This document shows, in pieces, positions 1 to 5,996 of a stretch of 6,024 nucleotides of DNA (position 1 is the first letter of the stretch; each line of letters starts with the position of its first letter). Source of the DNA: Bacteriovoracaceae bacterium (GTDB lineage Bacteria; Bdellovibrionota; UBA1018). The translations under genes were made by a program, and so were the position numbers. The notes beneath the pieces are model-generated. The model searched no databases and was not told the DNA's origin. It saw nothing but the letters and a program-made list of their open reading frames with translations. Where the stretch lies: the NCBI GenBank assembly GCA_947500275.1, contig CANMSW010000145.1:1-6024 (forward strand). The letters are read 5' to 3'.

Positions 1-703
1 CAACTGGGAAAAAATCAAATGCCACCTCTTCATAGGGATGGGCTTCCAGCAACGCTTTCATGACTGGCTTTTGAAGACCGCGGGGAAAAATCGTTTCTAG
101 CCGCACTTCTTGAACCCGCTCAAGCATTCCAGGTTGCCCTAAGAAAGGCTGAGTTCCCGCTTGCCCCCGAAAAGTCCCCTCGCCTGCGACCTGGAAAGTA
201 CAAAAATCATACTGACCGATCTGACCTGCACCGGCTTGGCAGATGGCATCACGGACCTTGTCGACATGATCGTGAGGAATAAACACCGCAAGCTTCAATA
301 ATTGGCCCGAGGCTTTCTCATGGAGGCGTCCGAGGGGACGTACGCCGAGCCCCTTGGACACTGCTTCTACAACTTCAAGCGCGCATTGATCAAAGTTCGT
401 GTGGGTCGCAATCACAGCGATTCCCTCACGAATCGCCTCAAACACGAGCGAATCCGGGGTGACCCGCGCGAGGCCCTTTTGACGGGGAAAAATAGCCGGA
501 TGATGATTCACGATCAATCGAAAGTCCTTCGACTTGGCCTCAGCAATCGCTTCCCGCGTCAGATCGATCGATATCACTACGCCTTTGGTGGTCCACTCAG
601 GATCACCAGCAAGTAGTCCAACATTATCCCAACTTTCAGCCGTGGCCGAGGGGGTCTTAGACTCGATCAATCGGAGGACATCTTTCACATGGACTTCGGT
701 CAT
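1..703 (-). CDS. Nif3/DUF34-family dinuclear metal protein, N-terminal 234 residues (C-terminus off left edge)
   Basis: The reverse strand from ATG at 703 reads open to the window edge; the stop lies outside. Visible family motifs are SWDNVGLL (residues 24-31), the metal-ligand pair in NHHP (H67, H68) and THTNFD (H101, D105). From about residue 137 to 234 the sequence matches the PII/CutA-like insert found in the long (~370-residue) members of the family (KLAVFIP, then GAGQIG, GEGTF, HPYEE). The protein is therefore probably of the long YqfO-like type, with the second half of the metal site beyond the edge. Nif3 proteins form toroidal hexamers with a two-metal centre; the common label 'GTP cyclohydrolase 1 type 2' is a legacy name and the cellular role is unsettled. 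The start overlaps the stop of the upstream lipoprotein gene as ATGA (700-703), and no strong Shine-Dalgarno is seen, which suggests translational coupling. Family assignment is secure; function is not. Confidence 0.95.
   Translation of the reverse strand, partial: MTEVHVKDVLRLIESKTPSATAESWDNVGLLAGDPEWTTKGVVISIDLTREAIAEAKSKDFRLIVNHHPAIFPRQKGLARVTPDSLVFEAIREGIAVIATHTNFDQCALEVVEAVSKGLGVRPLGRLHEKASGQLLKLAVFIPHDHVDKVRDAICQAGAGQIGQYDFCTFQVAGEGTFRGQAGTQPFLGQPGMLERVQEVRLETIFPRGLQKPVMKALLEAHPYEEVAFDFFPV
700..703 (-). promoter_or_regulatory. ATGA stop/start overlap between lipoprotein gene and nif3-like gene
   Basis: On the reverse strand the four bases read ATGA: TGA ends the lipoprotein frame and ATG opens the Nif3-family frame. 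The bases just upstream contain no strong Shine-Dalgarno, so re-initiation by ribosomes finishing the lipoprotein is the likely route. This is direct sequence evidence for a two-gene operon, with coupling inferred. Confidence 0.8.
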
Positions 704-2955
704 GGCGTGTTTAACCAACTTTCAATATCAACAGTAGAGGTGCCCGGCTTCTTCATCAGCAAGCGACCCCGCCGAAGAAAATTGCGGTAAGTGCACATCC
801 GATCGGCGAGAGGTTTGCCTCGAAGTTCTTGAGTCAACTGATTGAAGTCCATTTTGACATCGGCAAGGGCAGGATACACCGACTCCAAAGTCACACCTCG
901 ACAGAGGGACGGGTCAACCCTTTTCGGCCACTTGGTTGTTGTAGTCAAAATCAGAGTGCAAATCCGAGCCTGCAACATCCGATTGGGACGTAGGGGCCCC
1001 ACTTCCGGTTCACCGGCACGATCCGCTGCAGCTGCGAGGCGTTCCAGCGCACCGGCTAACCCGTTTTGAAAAACGTTTACAAAGTTCTCGACGTTTCTTT
1101 GCGAGATCGACTGCGCAGTTCCAATATCCTGAACCAATTCATCTAAACCACTTCGACTGACGCCCAGAAGCTCGCGTGCGGCATCGCGACCACTCAGTCG
1201 CAAAAGCTCTGTCACATCGCGAGGCAACTCCCCTGCCTCCACTCGCGCGTTCACGTCCCACTGAATGTGCCGGTAGATTCTTCCCGAAATGAAATCCGTG
1301 CCGTAAAGGAGATTTAGCTTTTCAAAAATCTTAGCCACCACTTCGCGATCGCTCGACATCGAGCCCGTTGATGTCACAACGAAAGTTAAAACTTCGGCCA
1401 ATATCCCCTGCGTTTCACGAATCAAAGGAACAAGACTCAGAGACTCTTCCGTGCCTTGGCCTTGAAAGAAAGTGGCACTGTCTTCAAGGAAAGAGATGAA
1501 ATCGCGAATCACCTCAACGGGAGAAAAGGACCCGACGGTATCCGGCTGCATAGCCTCGCGGAGCAGCCCTGAAGGATCGATGTCAATCACCAAGTGAAGC
1601 TGCGCCAGGAGTTGCTGACCAATGTCAGCGAAGATACCTCGCGCACGTGCCGTGATTTCGGAAAATCCGCGTGGCGGTAACTCGATCGTATCTTCGTTCT
1701 TCCACTCGGTACTGTTCGAAGGCGGCTTTGTATCAAGAACGATTTTATAAAGAAGTGCAGCCCGAGTGGAATAGAACTGTGCCACTGGGTAATATTTCGC
1801 GTCGCCATAAATGGCATCGAGCATTCGCTTCAATGCCGCCCGGGTGACAATCTCCTGCCAATTAGAAGCACTCCCCCCCTCTTGCGGAGTGGCCAGTAAC
1901 CGTTCGGTTTCAGCCACCAAACCTTCCACCACTCGGAGGTTTGCCTGAAGGGAGTTCACTTTTCGCCAAGCATCATTCTGGCGATCCGCAGTGACCGGAT
2001 CACCGGGCGACACCCCACTCGCAATTTTCGCGATCCAAGCCATGAGTTTAGGAACCCGATTGGACCATAGGTCGAGTCCGCGCCAAAACCGATTGGTGGT
2101 GGCCGCGCCGGAAAAACTCTCGGCCTGAATGCGGGCTAAGCGATAGACATCTTGAGCCTCGCAATAAGTATTTGCCATGGACTCTAAACCACAGGCCAAA
2201 GCTGCTTCCATGCGGACCGACTCTACATCGTCGATATATTGATTGAGTTTCTCGCGCCGGGCAAAATCCACAACACCACCCAAGATCTGTCCGGCAGACG
2301 AAAGCGCGACTCCGATTGCGGGATTTACGAATGTGCCCGCTATCGCCAAAGCGCCTGCACCGAGCTGAACGCCCAGCGCAGGGTGATCACGCAAACACGA
2401 TCCTAATTGCGTCGAAGACGACATTAACGTCGAGAGGTAGCCCGTGACTTGAGTCATTCCGCTGACCAGATTTCCAGTCTGAGACGTCTCACTGGAAGTC
2501 GAACTCGCAGCGCGCGCCGAAGCTAACTCAACTTCAGCCGTCGCAAGTTCCGTCGTCAAAAGCGATATCAATGCAGGATCAGTCGTCTCCTGAAGCGAAA
2601 GGAGGATCTGCCGCTTCTTTTCTTCGGCTTGCTTCTCGGCCACCAAGGCCGAGTTCGAGGAAAGCCTTTGGATTTCGGCAGAAAGACTCTGGACCGAACC
2701 CAATGCGGATGAGAGCCCCGCGCAGGAGTCATTTGTTTTTAGGTTTTCTAGAACGGTCTGAAGTGCACGGGTCTGTGCGAGTGCTGCCTGGGTCCAGTCT
2801 CCCTCGGAACTGCAACTCGCGGAAAAGGCGTCGAGAAGATCCTGAGCAGCCTGCTCACGCTCAGGGCGGCAGGCTGTGAAACCTAAAAGTGCAGCGATAA
2901 GAATCGCCCCAAGCGAACGACGCAAAGATGAAACCTTTTGGATTCGCTGGAACAT
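700..2955 (-). CDS. Large predicted lipoprotein of unknown family (about 751 aa)
   Basis: I do not recognise the family. From ATG at 2955 the protein starts with a basic n-region (RIQK, LRR), a hydrophobic stretch and a lipobox GFTAC, giving lipid-modified Cys29 and a 28-residue signal peptide. Residue +2 is Arg, not Asp, so outer-membrane sorting is expected by the E. coli Lol rule. The reading frame is also open to a TTG at 2997 (14 extra residues), but that would put an unusual hydrophilic extension before the signal peptide, so 2955 is preferred; only a G-rich weak ribosome site precedes it. After the signal: a helical, Ser/Ala/Gln/Glu-rich region with likely coiled coil (about residues 85-150), a Gly/Ala-rich hydrophobic segment (about 199-231) that could insert in a membrane, then a mainly helical remainder. 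Mature cysteines besides the lipidated one number eight (48, 78, 187, 255, 265, 666, 685, 721), compatible with disulfides in the periplasm. Its stop TGA overlaps the nif3-like ATG. Confidence 0.85.
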   Translation of the reverse strand: MFQRIQKVSSLRRSLGAILIAALLGFTACRPEREQAAQDLLDAFSASCSSEGDWTQAALAQTRALQTVLENLKTNDSCAGLSSALGSVQSLSAEIQRLSSNSALVAEKQAEEKKRQILLSLQETTDPALISLLTTELATAEVELASARAASSTSSETSQTGNLVSGMTQVTGYLSTLMSSSTQLGSCLRDHPALGVQLGAGALAIAGTFVNPAIGVALSSAGQILGGVVDFARREKLNQYIDDVESVRMEAALACGLESMANTYCEAQDVYRLARIQAESFSGAATTNRFWRGLDLWSNRVPKLMAWIAKIASGVSPGDPVTADRQNDAWRKVNSLQANLRVVEGLVAETERLLATPQEGGSASNWQEIVTRAALKRMLDAIYGDAKYYPVAQFYSTRAALLYKIVLDTKPPSNSTEWKNEDTIELPPRGFSEITARARGIFADIGQQLLAQLHLVIDIDPSGLLREAMQPDTVGSFSPVEVIRDFISFLEDSATFFQGQGTEESLSLVPLIRETQGILAEVLTFVVTSTGSMSSDREVVAKIFEKLNLLYGTDFISGRIYRHIQWDVNARVEAGELPRDVTELLRLSGRDAARELLGVSRSGLDELVQDIGTAQSISQRNVENFVNVFQNGLAGALERLAAAADRAGEPEVGPLRPNRMLQARICTLILTTTTKWPKRVDPSLCRGVTLESVYPALADVKMDFNQLTQELRGKPLADRMCTYRNFLRRGRLLMKKPGTSTVDIESWLNTP
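2839..2955 (-). other. Lipoprotein signal peptide and first mature residues with lipobox
   Basis: Codons 1-39 of the large lipoprotein. The order is Arg/Lys-rich n-region, hydrophobic core of about 13 residues (LGAILIAALLGFT) and a type II signal peptidase site at A-C (Cys29). The position -3 to +1 residues are F-T-A-C; Phe at -3 is less common than Leu but accepted in the lipobox consensus of many Gram-negatives. This segment also decides the start codon: translation from the upstream TTG would give a 42-residue leader, longer than usual. Confidence 0.75.
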
Positions 2956-3099
2956 TTGATTGAACCCCAATTCGGACCGCTGATCCTGCGGAACCAAGAA
3001 TGCACCGCAACAAAATAGCGGCTAAAGCTAACAGCGCAAAAGCCGTTGGCAAGAGGATTTCGTCCTCGAATCCGTCACAAAAAGTGCGACTCTGATCTC
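2956..3099. other. Divergent intergenic region, no callable promoter
   Basis: This stretch separates the minus-strand lipoprotein from the plus-strand CBS gene. Both genes have an optional TTG start inside it (2997 for the lipoprotein, 3046 for the CBS gene), so the true gap is between 48 and 144 bases. It must hold both promoters, but I find no convincing -35/-10 pair on either strand. There is a small hairpin GAGGA/TCCTC (3053-3057 with 3063-3067) and an overlapping alternative pairing GGATT..CG with CGAATCC (3055-3062 with 3067-3073); both are short and may be chance. Confidence 0.4.
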
Positions 3100-3930
3100 A
3101 TGATCCACTTATCGCCCTGCCTGAAGGTTCCGGCTGACACGAGTATCTCCACCTGCATTCAGAAAATGAATGAGTCCAAAGTGGGTTCGATCCTAGTCGT
3201 CGGCGATCGGGCCGAAGAACGGGGGCTCCTGCAGGGGATCTTTACGGAAAGAGACGTCCTCCGAAATTTCGAACTCCTGCGCTCCGAGGAACTCATCGAG
3301 AAACCGGTCCGCTCCATCATGACGAAAAACGTCCAAACCCTTGAGATTTCAGAGCTTCAAAACGCAGCTACGCTTCTCCTTCAAGATGGATTTCGCCACC
3401 TTCCAGTCGTTGCGGGGTCAACAACGCCAACCCCCTCGAGCGATCCTCAAAGAACACTTCTTGGAGTGATTTCCATTCGAGACGTTCTGCGTTGGCAAGT
3501 GGAAGGCAGTCCATTCAACCTGAATCCGCTGAATGAGGGCGAACTGCCGCCCACCGACCTCTTCATTCAAACCGATGACGCAGAACTGCGAGCCGTCTTT
3601 CATTCACTCCTTAAGACTCTCGAAAAAGCAGGCTGGCCTTTTCGAATTCATCACCCTGAAAGCAATCGGGTCTCTGCCCCGAAACTTCGAGTGCTCGACC
3701 TGGACGGGCTCCCAGCTCAAGACTGGAAACCAAAAATTATCGAGCATGCAGGAAATACTCAAAATGAACGGGTCCCACTGATTCTGGTCTTTGACCCGGC
3801 TCAACACGATCATACGACGGTCACGACCCTGAAAAAATTGGAAGGTCACGTCGGAGCGCTGTCGATTTTTGCAAAGCCCGTGGACTTAATTGGACTGGTG
3901 GCTGTGATGACGAAGGCTGCGCTCGCTTAG
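3100..3930 (+). CDS. CBS-domain pair fused to a C-terminal receiver-like domain (276 aa)
   Basis: Residues about 8-57 and 70-132 form a tandem CBS (Bateman) module. Each repeat ends in the nucleotide-ribose motif G-h-h-S/T-x-x-D followed by VLR: GIFTERDVLR (46-55) and GVISIRDVLR (122-131), so adenosine-nucleotide binding is plausible. The rest (about 153-272) reads as a receiver domain of two-component systems. Its elements are FIQTDDAELR with the acidic pair D159-D160, a third strand LRVLDLDGLP with candidate phospho-acceptor D200 or D202, a fourth strand VPLILVF, and SIFAKPVD with the conserved Lys259-Pro260. The usual Thr/Ser after strand 4 appears to be Phe231. No output or kinase domain is present and there is no signal peptide, so it is cytosolic and may act through protein contacts. 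ATG 3100 is chosen because the CBS fold begins just after it; the frame extends to TTG 3046 (18 more residues, basic, no homology seen). Neither start has a strong ribosome site. CBS call is firm; the receiver call is by motif reading only. Confidence 0.88.
   Translation: MIHLSPCLKVPADTSISTCIQKMNESKVGSILVVGDRAEERGLLQGIFTERDVLRNFELLRSEELIEKPVRSIMTKNVQTLEISELQNAATLLLQDGFRHLPVVAGSTTPTPSSDPQRTLLGVISIRDVLRWQVEGSPFNLNPLNEGELPPTDLFIQTDDAELRAVFHSLLKTLEKAGWPFRIHHPESNRVSAPKLRVLDLDGLPAQDWKPKIIEHAGNTQNERVPLILVFDPAQHDHTTVTTLKKLEGHVGALSIFAKPVDLIGLVAVMTKAALA
3121..3495 (+). other. Tandem CBS domains (Bateman module)
   Basis: Two repeats with the pattern 'V-x-x-x-x-S/E-I-x-x-A/C...M/L-x-x-x-x-x-x-x-L-x-V-V...G-h-h-S/T-x-x-D-V-L-R'. 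The second repeat opens with the family-typical VRSIMTKNVQTLE and carries GFRHLPVV before a loop of about 15 residues rich in Thr, Pro and Ser. Both ribose-contact aspartates are kept (in ERD and IRD), which argues for a ligand-binding rather than purely structural module. Confidence 0.9.
3556..3915 (+). other. Receiver-like (CheY-type) domain, partly degenerate
   Basis: About 120 residues in the expected beta-alpha order. The acidic pair DD follows strand 1, an Asp lies at the end of strand 3, and the Lys-Pro of strand 5 is intact. The spacing from the strand-3 Asp to the following Pro (D-L-D-G-L-P) is one residue off the usual D-x-x-M-P, so the exact acceptor is uncertain. The strand-4 Thr/Ser is apparently Phe. 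It may still be phosphorylated, or may be a pseudo-receiver used for dimerisation or docking. Similarity is judged by eye. Confidence 0.6.
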
Positions 3931-3956
3931 GCGCCAGAAGTCCGAAGGGTCCTATC
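3931..3956. other. Short gap between convergent genes, no clear terminator
   Basis: Twenty-six bases separate the stop codons of the CBS-receiver gene and the glycosyltransferase gene. The only symmetry is a GGCGCC palindrome at its left edge (3930-3935). No stem followed by a T-run is present on either strand, so termination is either factor-dependent or occurs inside the opposing gene. Confidence 0.5.
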
Positions 3957-5102
3957 CTAACCGGAGGCAATCGCTTCGCGGTAGTAACTGAAGAGCTTGT
4001 CGGCCAAAGCCTTCGGCTCAAAACTTTTCTGAGCGTGCTTTCGCCCTCTTTCGATGATCTGCGCACGGAGCTCAGAATCCGAGAGCATCCGCTCAATCGC
4101 GTGAGCGTACTCGTCCCCATCATCAGGATTCACACAAAGGCCGCCAGGGCCAACCACCTCGGGAAGACACGAGAACTTCGACGTAACCACGGGAACCCCA
4201 GAGAAGAGTGCCTCTGCAATCGGAATTCCGAAACCCTCGAAGACCGAGGGGTAGAGTGAAGCCACTGCACCCTGAGTGATCGCGGGCAGGTCTTCATGAG
4301 TCACTTCGGGACGAAAGAGAACTTTCGATTCAAGCCCCAGCTCCCGAACATCCTGCTGTGCCTCACGCGCATAAGGGGAACCTAAGTGACCGATGACAAC
4401 CAATGGAGGCGCGTCTTTTCTCAAACGCGGGCTTCCAAGAGCCCGAATTGTGGAACGAAGGCGCTTCCGTTCAATGACCGATCCCACACTGAGGAGATAT
4501 CGATCGGGAAGGTGGTGTTTTTTTAGGGCTCGTTGCACTTGCTCATCGGATTTGGGTTCGAGAAAAACCTCGGCCGGACTTTGATAAAGCGTTTTCACCT
4601 GGGCCGGATTTTTGCCGTAAAGTTCGAGAACGCTTTGACGAGTCGCATCGCTTGTCACGAGCACTAAGCGCGCGCGATGAACTGCCGAGCGCATCTTCAT
4701 TCGATAGACTTGACCATCGATCATCGGAAAAAGCCTGGGCTGAAGTTCCGCCACCAAGTCGTGAATCGTAACCACAGGTACAATCGAGGTCTTTTCGATA
4801 CCGAGGGGGAGCTCAGCGCTCAGCCCATGAAAAAGATTCAATCGATCTTCACGGAGTTGCCGAACAACGCCCCATTCTCGCCAACCTAAGCGAGCAAAAG
4901 AGGGTCGCGGAGTGTGAATCTGATAGCGGTCTCGGAAGGGATCCTGATCCAAGCGTTTCTGATTGACCTTCGGTGAGTAGAGATGAATCGCGAGTGTATC
5001 TGAATGAAAGCGCGCGAGCCCGTGTACCGTGCTGCGACTGTGATTCCCGAGGCCGGTAGAGTTCCAAAAAAAGCGTTTCGCGTCGAAGCCGATCTTAAGC
5101 AC
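3957..5102 (-). CDS. GT-B glycosyltransferase, family 4 type (381 aa)
   Basis: The protein transfers a sugar from an activated (nucleotide) donor to an acceptor in polysaccharide, lipopolysaccharide or glycolipid synthesis; donor and acceptor cannot be read from sequence. The N-terminus IGFDAKR and the G-L-G-N loop (17-20) suit the acceptor half, with HDL at 114-116. The C-terminal donor half (from about 200) shows SVGSVIERKR (205-214) with the Arg-Lys that contact donor phosphates, and EGFGIPIAEA (289-298), the E-x7-E motif (E289, E297) of retaining GT4 enzymes. The SGVPVVTS block (301-308) follows as expected. Overall resemblance is to the MtfB/WbaZ mannosyltransferase-like branch. No signal peptide or membrane helix is seen, so it is cytosolic or peripheral. 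Start is GTG at 5102; an in-frame TAG lies upstream and MLKIGFDAKR matches typical family N-termini. It stands alone, convergent with the CBS gene and divergent from the SDR gene, not in a visible polysaccharide cluster. Length is normal for the family. Confidence 0.93.
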   Translation of the reverse strand: MLKIGFDAKRFFWNSTGLGNHSRSTVHGLARFHSDTLAIHLYSPKVNQKRLDQDPFRDRYQIHTPRPSFARLGWREWGVVRQLREDRLNLFHGLSAELPLGIEKTSIVPVVTIHDLVAELQPRLFPMIDGQVYRMKMRSAVHRARLVLVTSDATRQSVLELYGKNPAQVKTLYQSPAEVFLEPKSDEQVQRALKKHHLPDRYLLSVGSVIERKRLRSTIRALGSPRLRKDAPPLVVIGHLGSPYAREAQQDVRELGLESKVLFRPEVTHEDLPAITQGAVASLYPSVFEGFGIPIAEALFSGVPVVTSKFSCLPEVVGPGGLCVNPDDGDEYAHAIERMLSDSELRAQIIERGRKHAQKSFEPKALADKLFSYYREAIASG

Positions 5103-5104
5103 TG

Positions 5105-5146
5105 AGGGTTTTACCTTGATGCCTTCAAACTAACGAAGGAAACCCT
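5105..5146 (-). promoter_or_regulatory. Inverted repeat in the leader of the glycosyltransferase gene, overlapping its ribosome binding region
   Basis: AGGGTTT (5105-5111) is perfectly complementary to AAACCCT (5140-5146). Inside, CCTT (5114-5117) pairs with AAGG (5136-5139) after a two-base bulge, giving 11 pairs around an 18-base loop. An alternative inner stem, CCTTC (5122-5126) with GAAGG (5135-5139), competes with it. Read on the minus strand, the AAGG complementary to 5114-5117 is the only Shine-Dalgarno-like motif before the GTG at 5102 (11-base spacing), and it would be held in the stem. It could also be a DNA operator between two divergent genes. The pairing is seen directly; any regulatory effect is inference. 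Confidence 0.4.
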
Positions 5147-5171
5147 AGGCCTGCAATGGTGAAGCACACAG

Positions 5172-5176
5172 AAGGA
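5172..5176 (+). promoter_or_regulatory. Ribosome binding site of the SDR gene
   Basis: AAGGA nine bases before the ATG at 5186 fixes that start. A second ATG at 5176 is out of frame. No upstream in-frame start with better spacing was noted. Confidence 0.75.
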
Positions 5177-5185
5177 TGAATTGTT

Positions 5186-5842
5186 ATGATCGCAGTAATC
5201 GCAGGAGCAACAGGGTTGACCGGGCTTGCCATCGTTCAGGAGCTCGAGCGACGGCCAGAAATCACGCAAATACTCGCCCCAGTTCGAAAACTAGGCCGTC
5301 TTTCCCCTGATACTCAAGTGAAAGAAATCCTTCTCCCAGAAGGCGGCTACCCTGAGCTTCTCCGGACCGGATTTGCCACACTCCAGGGGGATATTTACAT
5401 TTGTGCCCTCGGGACCACTCACAAAAAAGCGGGCTCGAAAGCGGCGTTCCGCACTGTAGACTATGACGCGGTGGTCGCATTCGCACAGATCGCTCAGCAG
5501 TGCGGTGCCCCCGCTTTCGGGCTGGTATCCGCCAGCGGTGCCTCACGAAACTCGCTGGTTCACTACTCTCGCGTAAAAGGTGAGGCCGAAGATGCGATCA
5601 CAGGGATGGCCATCCCGAGCCAGACTATCATTCGTCCATCGCTCCTCATTGGTGAGCGAGAAGAAGAGCGCCCGGCCGAGCACCTCAGCATTCTGGCCTG
5701 GAAAAAGCTGCAAGCCTTTCTACCTCAAAGACTGTCGAGAGAGCTCGGCTCAGAAGTGCATGCAGTGGCACGAATCCTGGTCGACCAGTGTGTGCAGAGC
5801 AAAGCTGGAGTTCACATCATTGAAGCGAAAGAGATCCATTAA
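5186..5842 (+). CDS. NAD(P)-binding atypical SDR, HTATIP2/TIP30-like (218 aa)
   Basis: A Rossmann-fold protein beginning directly at strand 1: the dinucleotide-binding loop GATGLTG is at residues 7-13. R34-K35 after strand 2 could select NADP. CALGTT at 73-78, followed by a KAGS segment and VD (91-92), is typical of the HTATIP2/CC3 branch, as is SASGAS (115-120). The catalytic-type Y-x-x-x-K is present as Y127 and K131 in YSRVKGEAE, and RPSLLIGEREEERP (150-163) matches the RPG-x-L-x-x-x-R-x-E-x-R-P signature of that branch. Length is normal. It is cytosolic and likely a reductase or redox-sensing protein; the substrate is unknown and bacterial members are usually annotated only as NAD(P)H-binding or 'oxidoreductase'. 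It has a good ribosome site, is divergent from the glycosyltransferase, and is followed after 14 bases by the repeat region. No frameshift or truncation is seen. Confidence 0.92.
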   Translation: MIAVIAGATGLTGLAIVQELERRPEITQILAPVRKLGRLSPDTQVKEILLPEGGYPELLRTGFATLQGDIYICALGTTHKKAGSKAAFRTVDYDAVVAFAQIAQQCGAPAFGLVSASGASRNSLVHYSRVKGEAEDAITGMAIPSQTIIRPSLLIGEREEERPAEHLSILAWKKLQAFLPQRLSRELGSEVHAVARILVDQCVQSKAGVHIIEAKEIH

Positions 5843-5856
5843 GCCCTTTCAGCTTT

Positions 5857-5894
5857 GAAGGCCGCTGCGGGAACCCAGCACGAGTTCGACGAAG
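5857..5894. repeat. 38-base direct repeat, copy 1
   Basis: Begins GAAGGCCGCTGCGGGAAC and ends GACGAAG. It matches copy 2 at 35 of 38 positions; the differences are C/A in the AACCCAGCA versus AACCAAGCA part and a TC/CT swap near the end. The left boundary is sharp: bases before GAAGG in the two copies do not match. It starts 14 bases after the SDR stop codon. Confidence 0.85.
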
Positions 5895-5897
5895 GAG

Positions 5898-5945
5898 ACG
5901 GGAAAAAGATCACGACAGATGTCCACACGCAGAGATTTTTTCCGT
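5898..5945. repeat. Imperfect long inverted repeat between the two direct repeats
   Basis: ACGGGAAAAA (5898-5907) pairs with TTTTTTCCGT (5936-5945) over ten positions with one G-T wobble. After two mismatches, TC (5910-5911) pairs with GA (5932-5933). The enclosed part has a further small dyad GACA/TGTC (5914-5917 with 5920-5923). The stem is A-T rich in its middle and the T-run lies inside the stem rather than after it, so it is not a classical terminator. Confidence 0.55.
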
Positions 5946-5976
5946 ACCCGAGGAGGACGAGTGCGCGCGTGACCAA

Positions 5977-5996
5977 AGCGGCCATAGAAGGCCGCT
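5977..5996. repeat. Perfect 7-bp hairpin straddling the left edge of repeat copy 2
   Basis: AGCGGCC (5977-5983) and GGCCGCT (5990-5996) are perfect complements around the six-base loop ATAGAA. The right arm lies in the repeat and the left arm in the sequence before it. Copy 1 has the right arm but is preceded by unrelated sequence and lacks the left arm. Confidence 0.65.

Noticed and set aside
302..616. Plus-strand 104-codon frame
   Set aside because: It lies wholly opposite the Nif3-family gene, whose motifs are clear; it is an antisense shadow.
2861..3052. Minus-strand 63-codon frame with a hydrophobic start
   Set aside because: It overlaps the lipoprotein signal region in another frame, has no ribosome site and its composition looks like a shadow of that hydrophobic segment.
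3046..3074. TTGGCA at 3046 as a -35 element for the CBS gene
   Set aside because: The bases 17 downstream (AATCCG) do not resemble a -10 box.
4518..4524. Run of seven A on the glycosyltransferase coding strand in the phase A-AAA-AAA, a possible -1 frameshift site
   Set aside because: No downstream stimulatory structure was noted, and the zero frame gives a full-length normal family protein, so no frameshift is needed.
5116..5144. TTGATG at 5116 as a -35 element for the SDR gene
   Set aside because: With 17-base spacing the -10 position reads GAAACC, which is not promoter-like.
5156..5179. Seven-codon frame (ATG GTG AAG ... TGA) just before the SDR gene, a possible leader peptide
   Set aside because: It has no ribosome site, no run of a regulatory amino acid and no attenuator structure after it.
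5839..5985. Minus-strand 48-codon open frame beginning MAALVTRALVLLGYG
   Set aside because: It crosses the 130-base repeat, overlaps the SDR stop codon, has no Shine-Dalgarno and no recognisable family; the repeat period breaks the frame.
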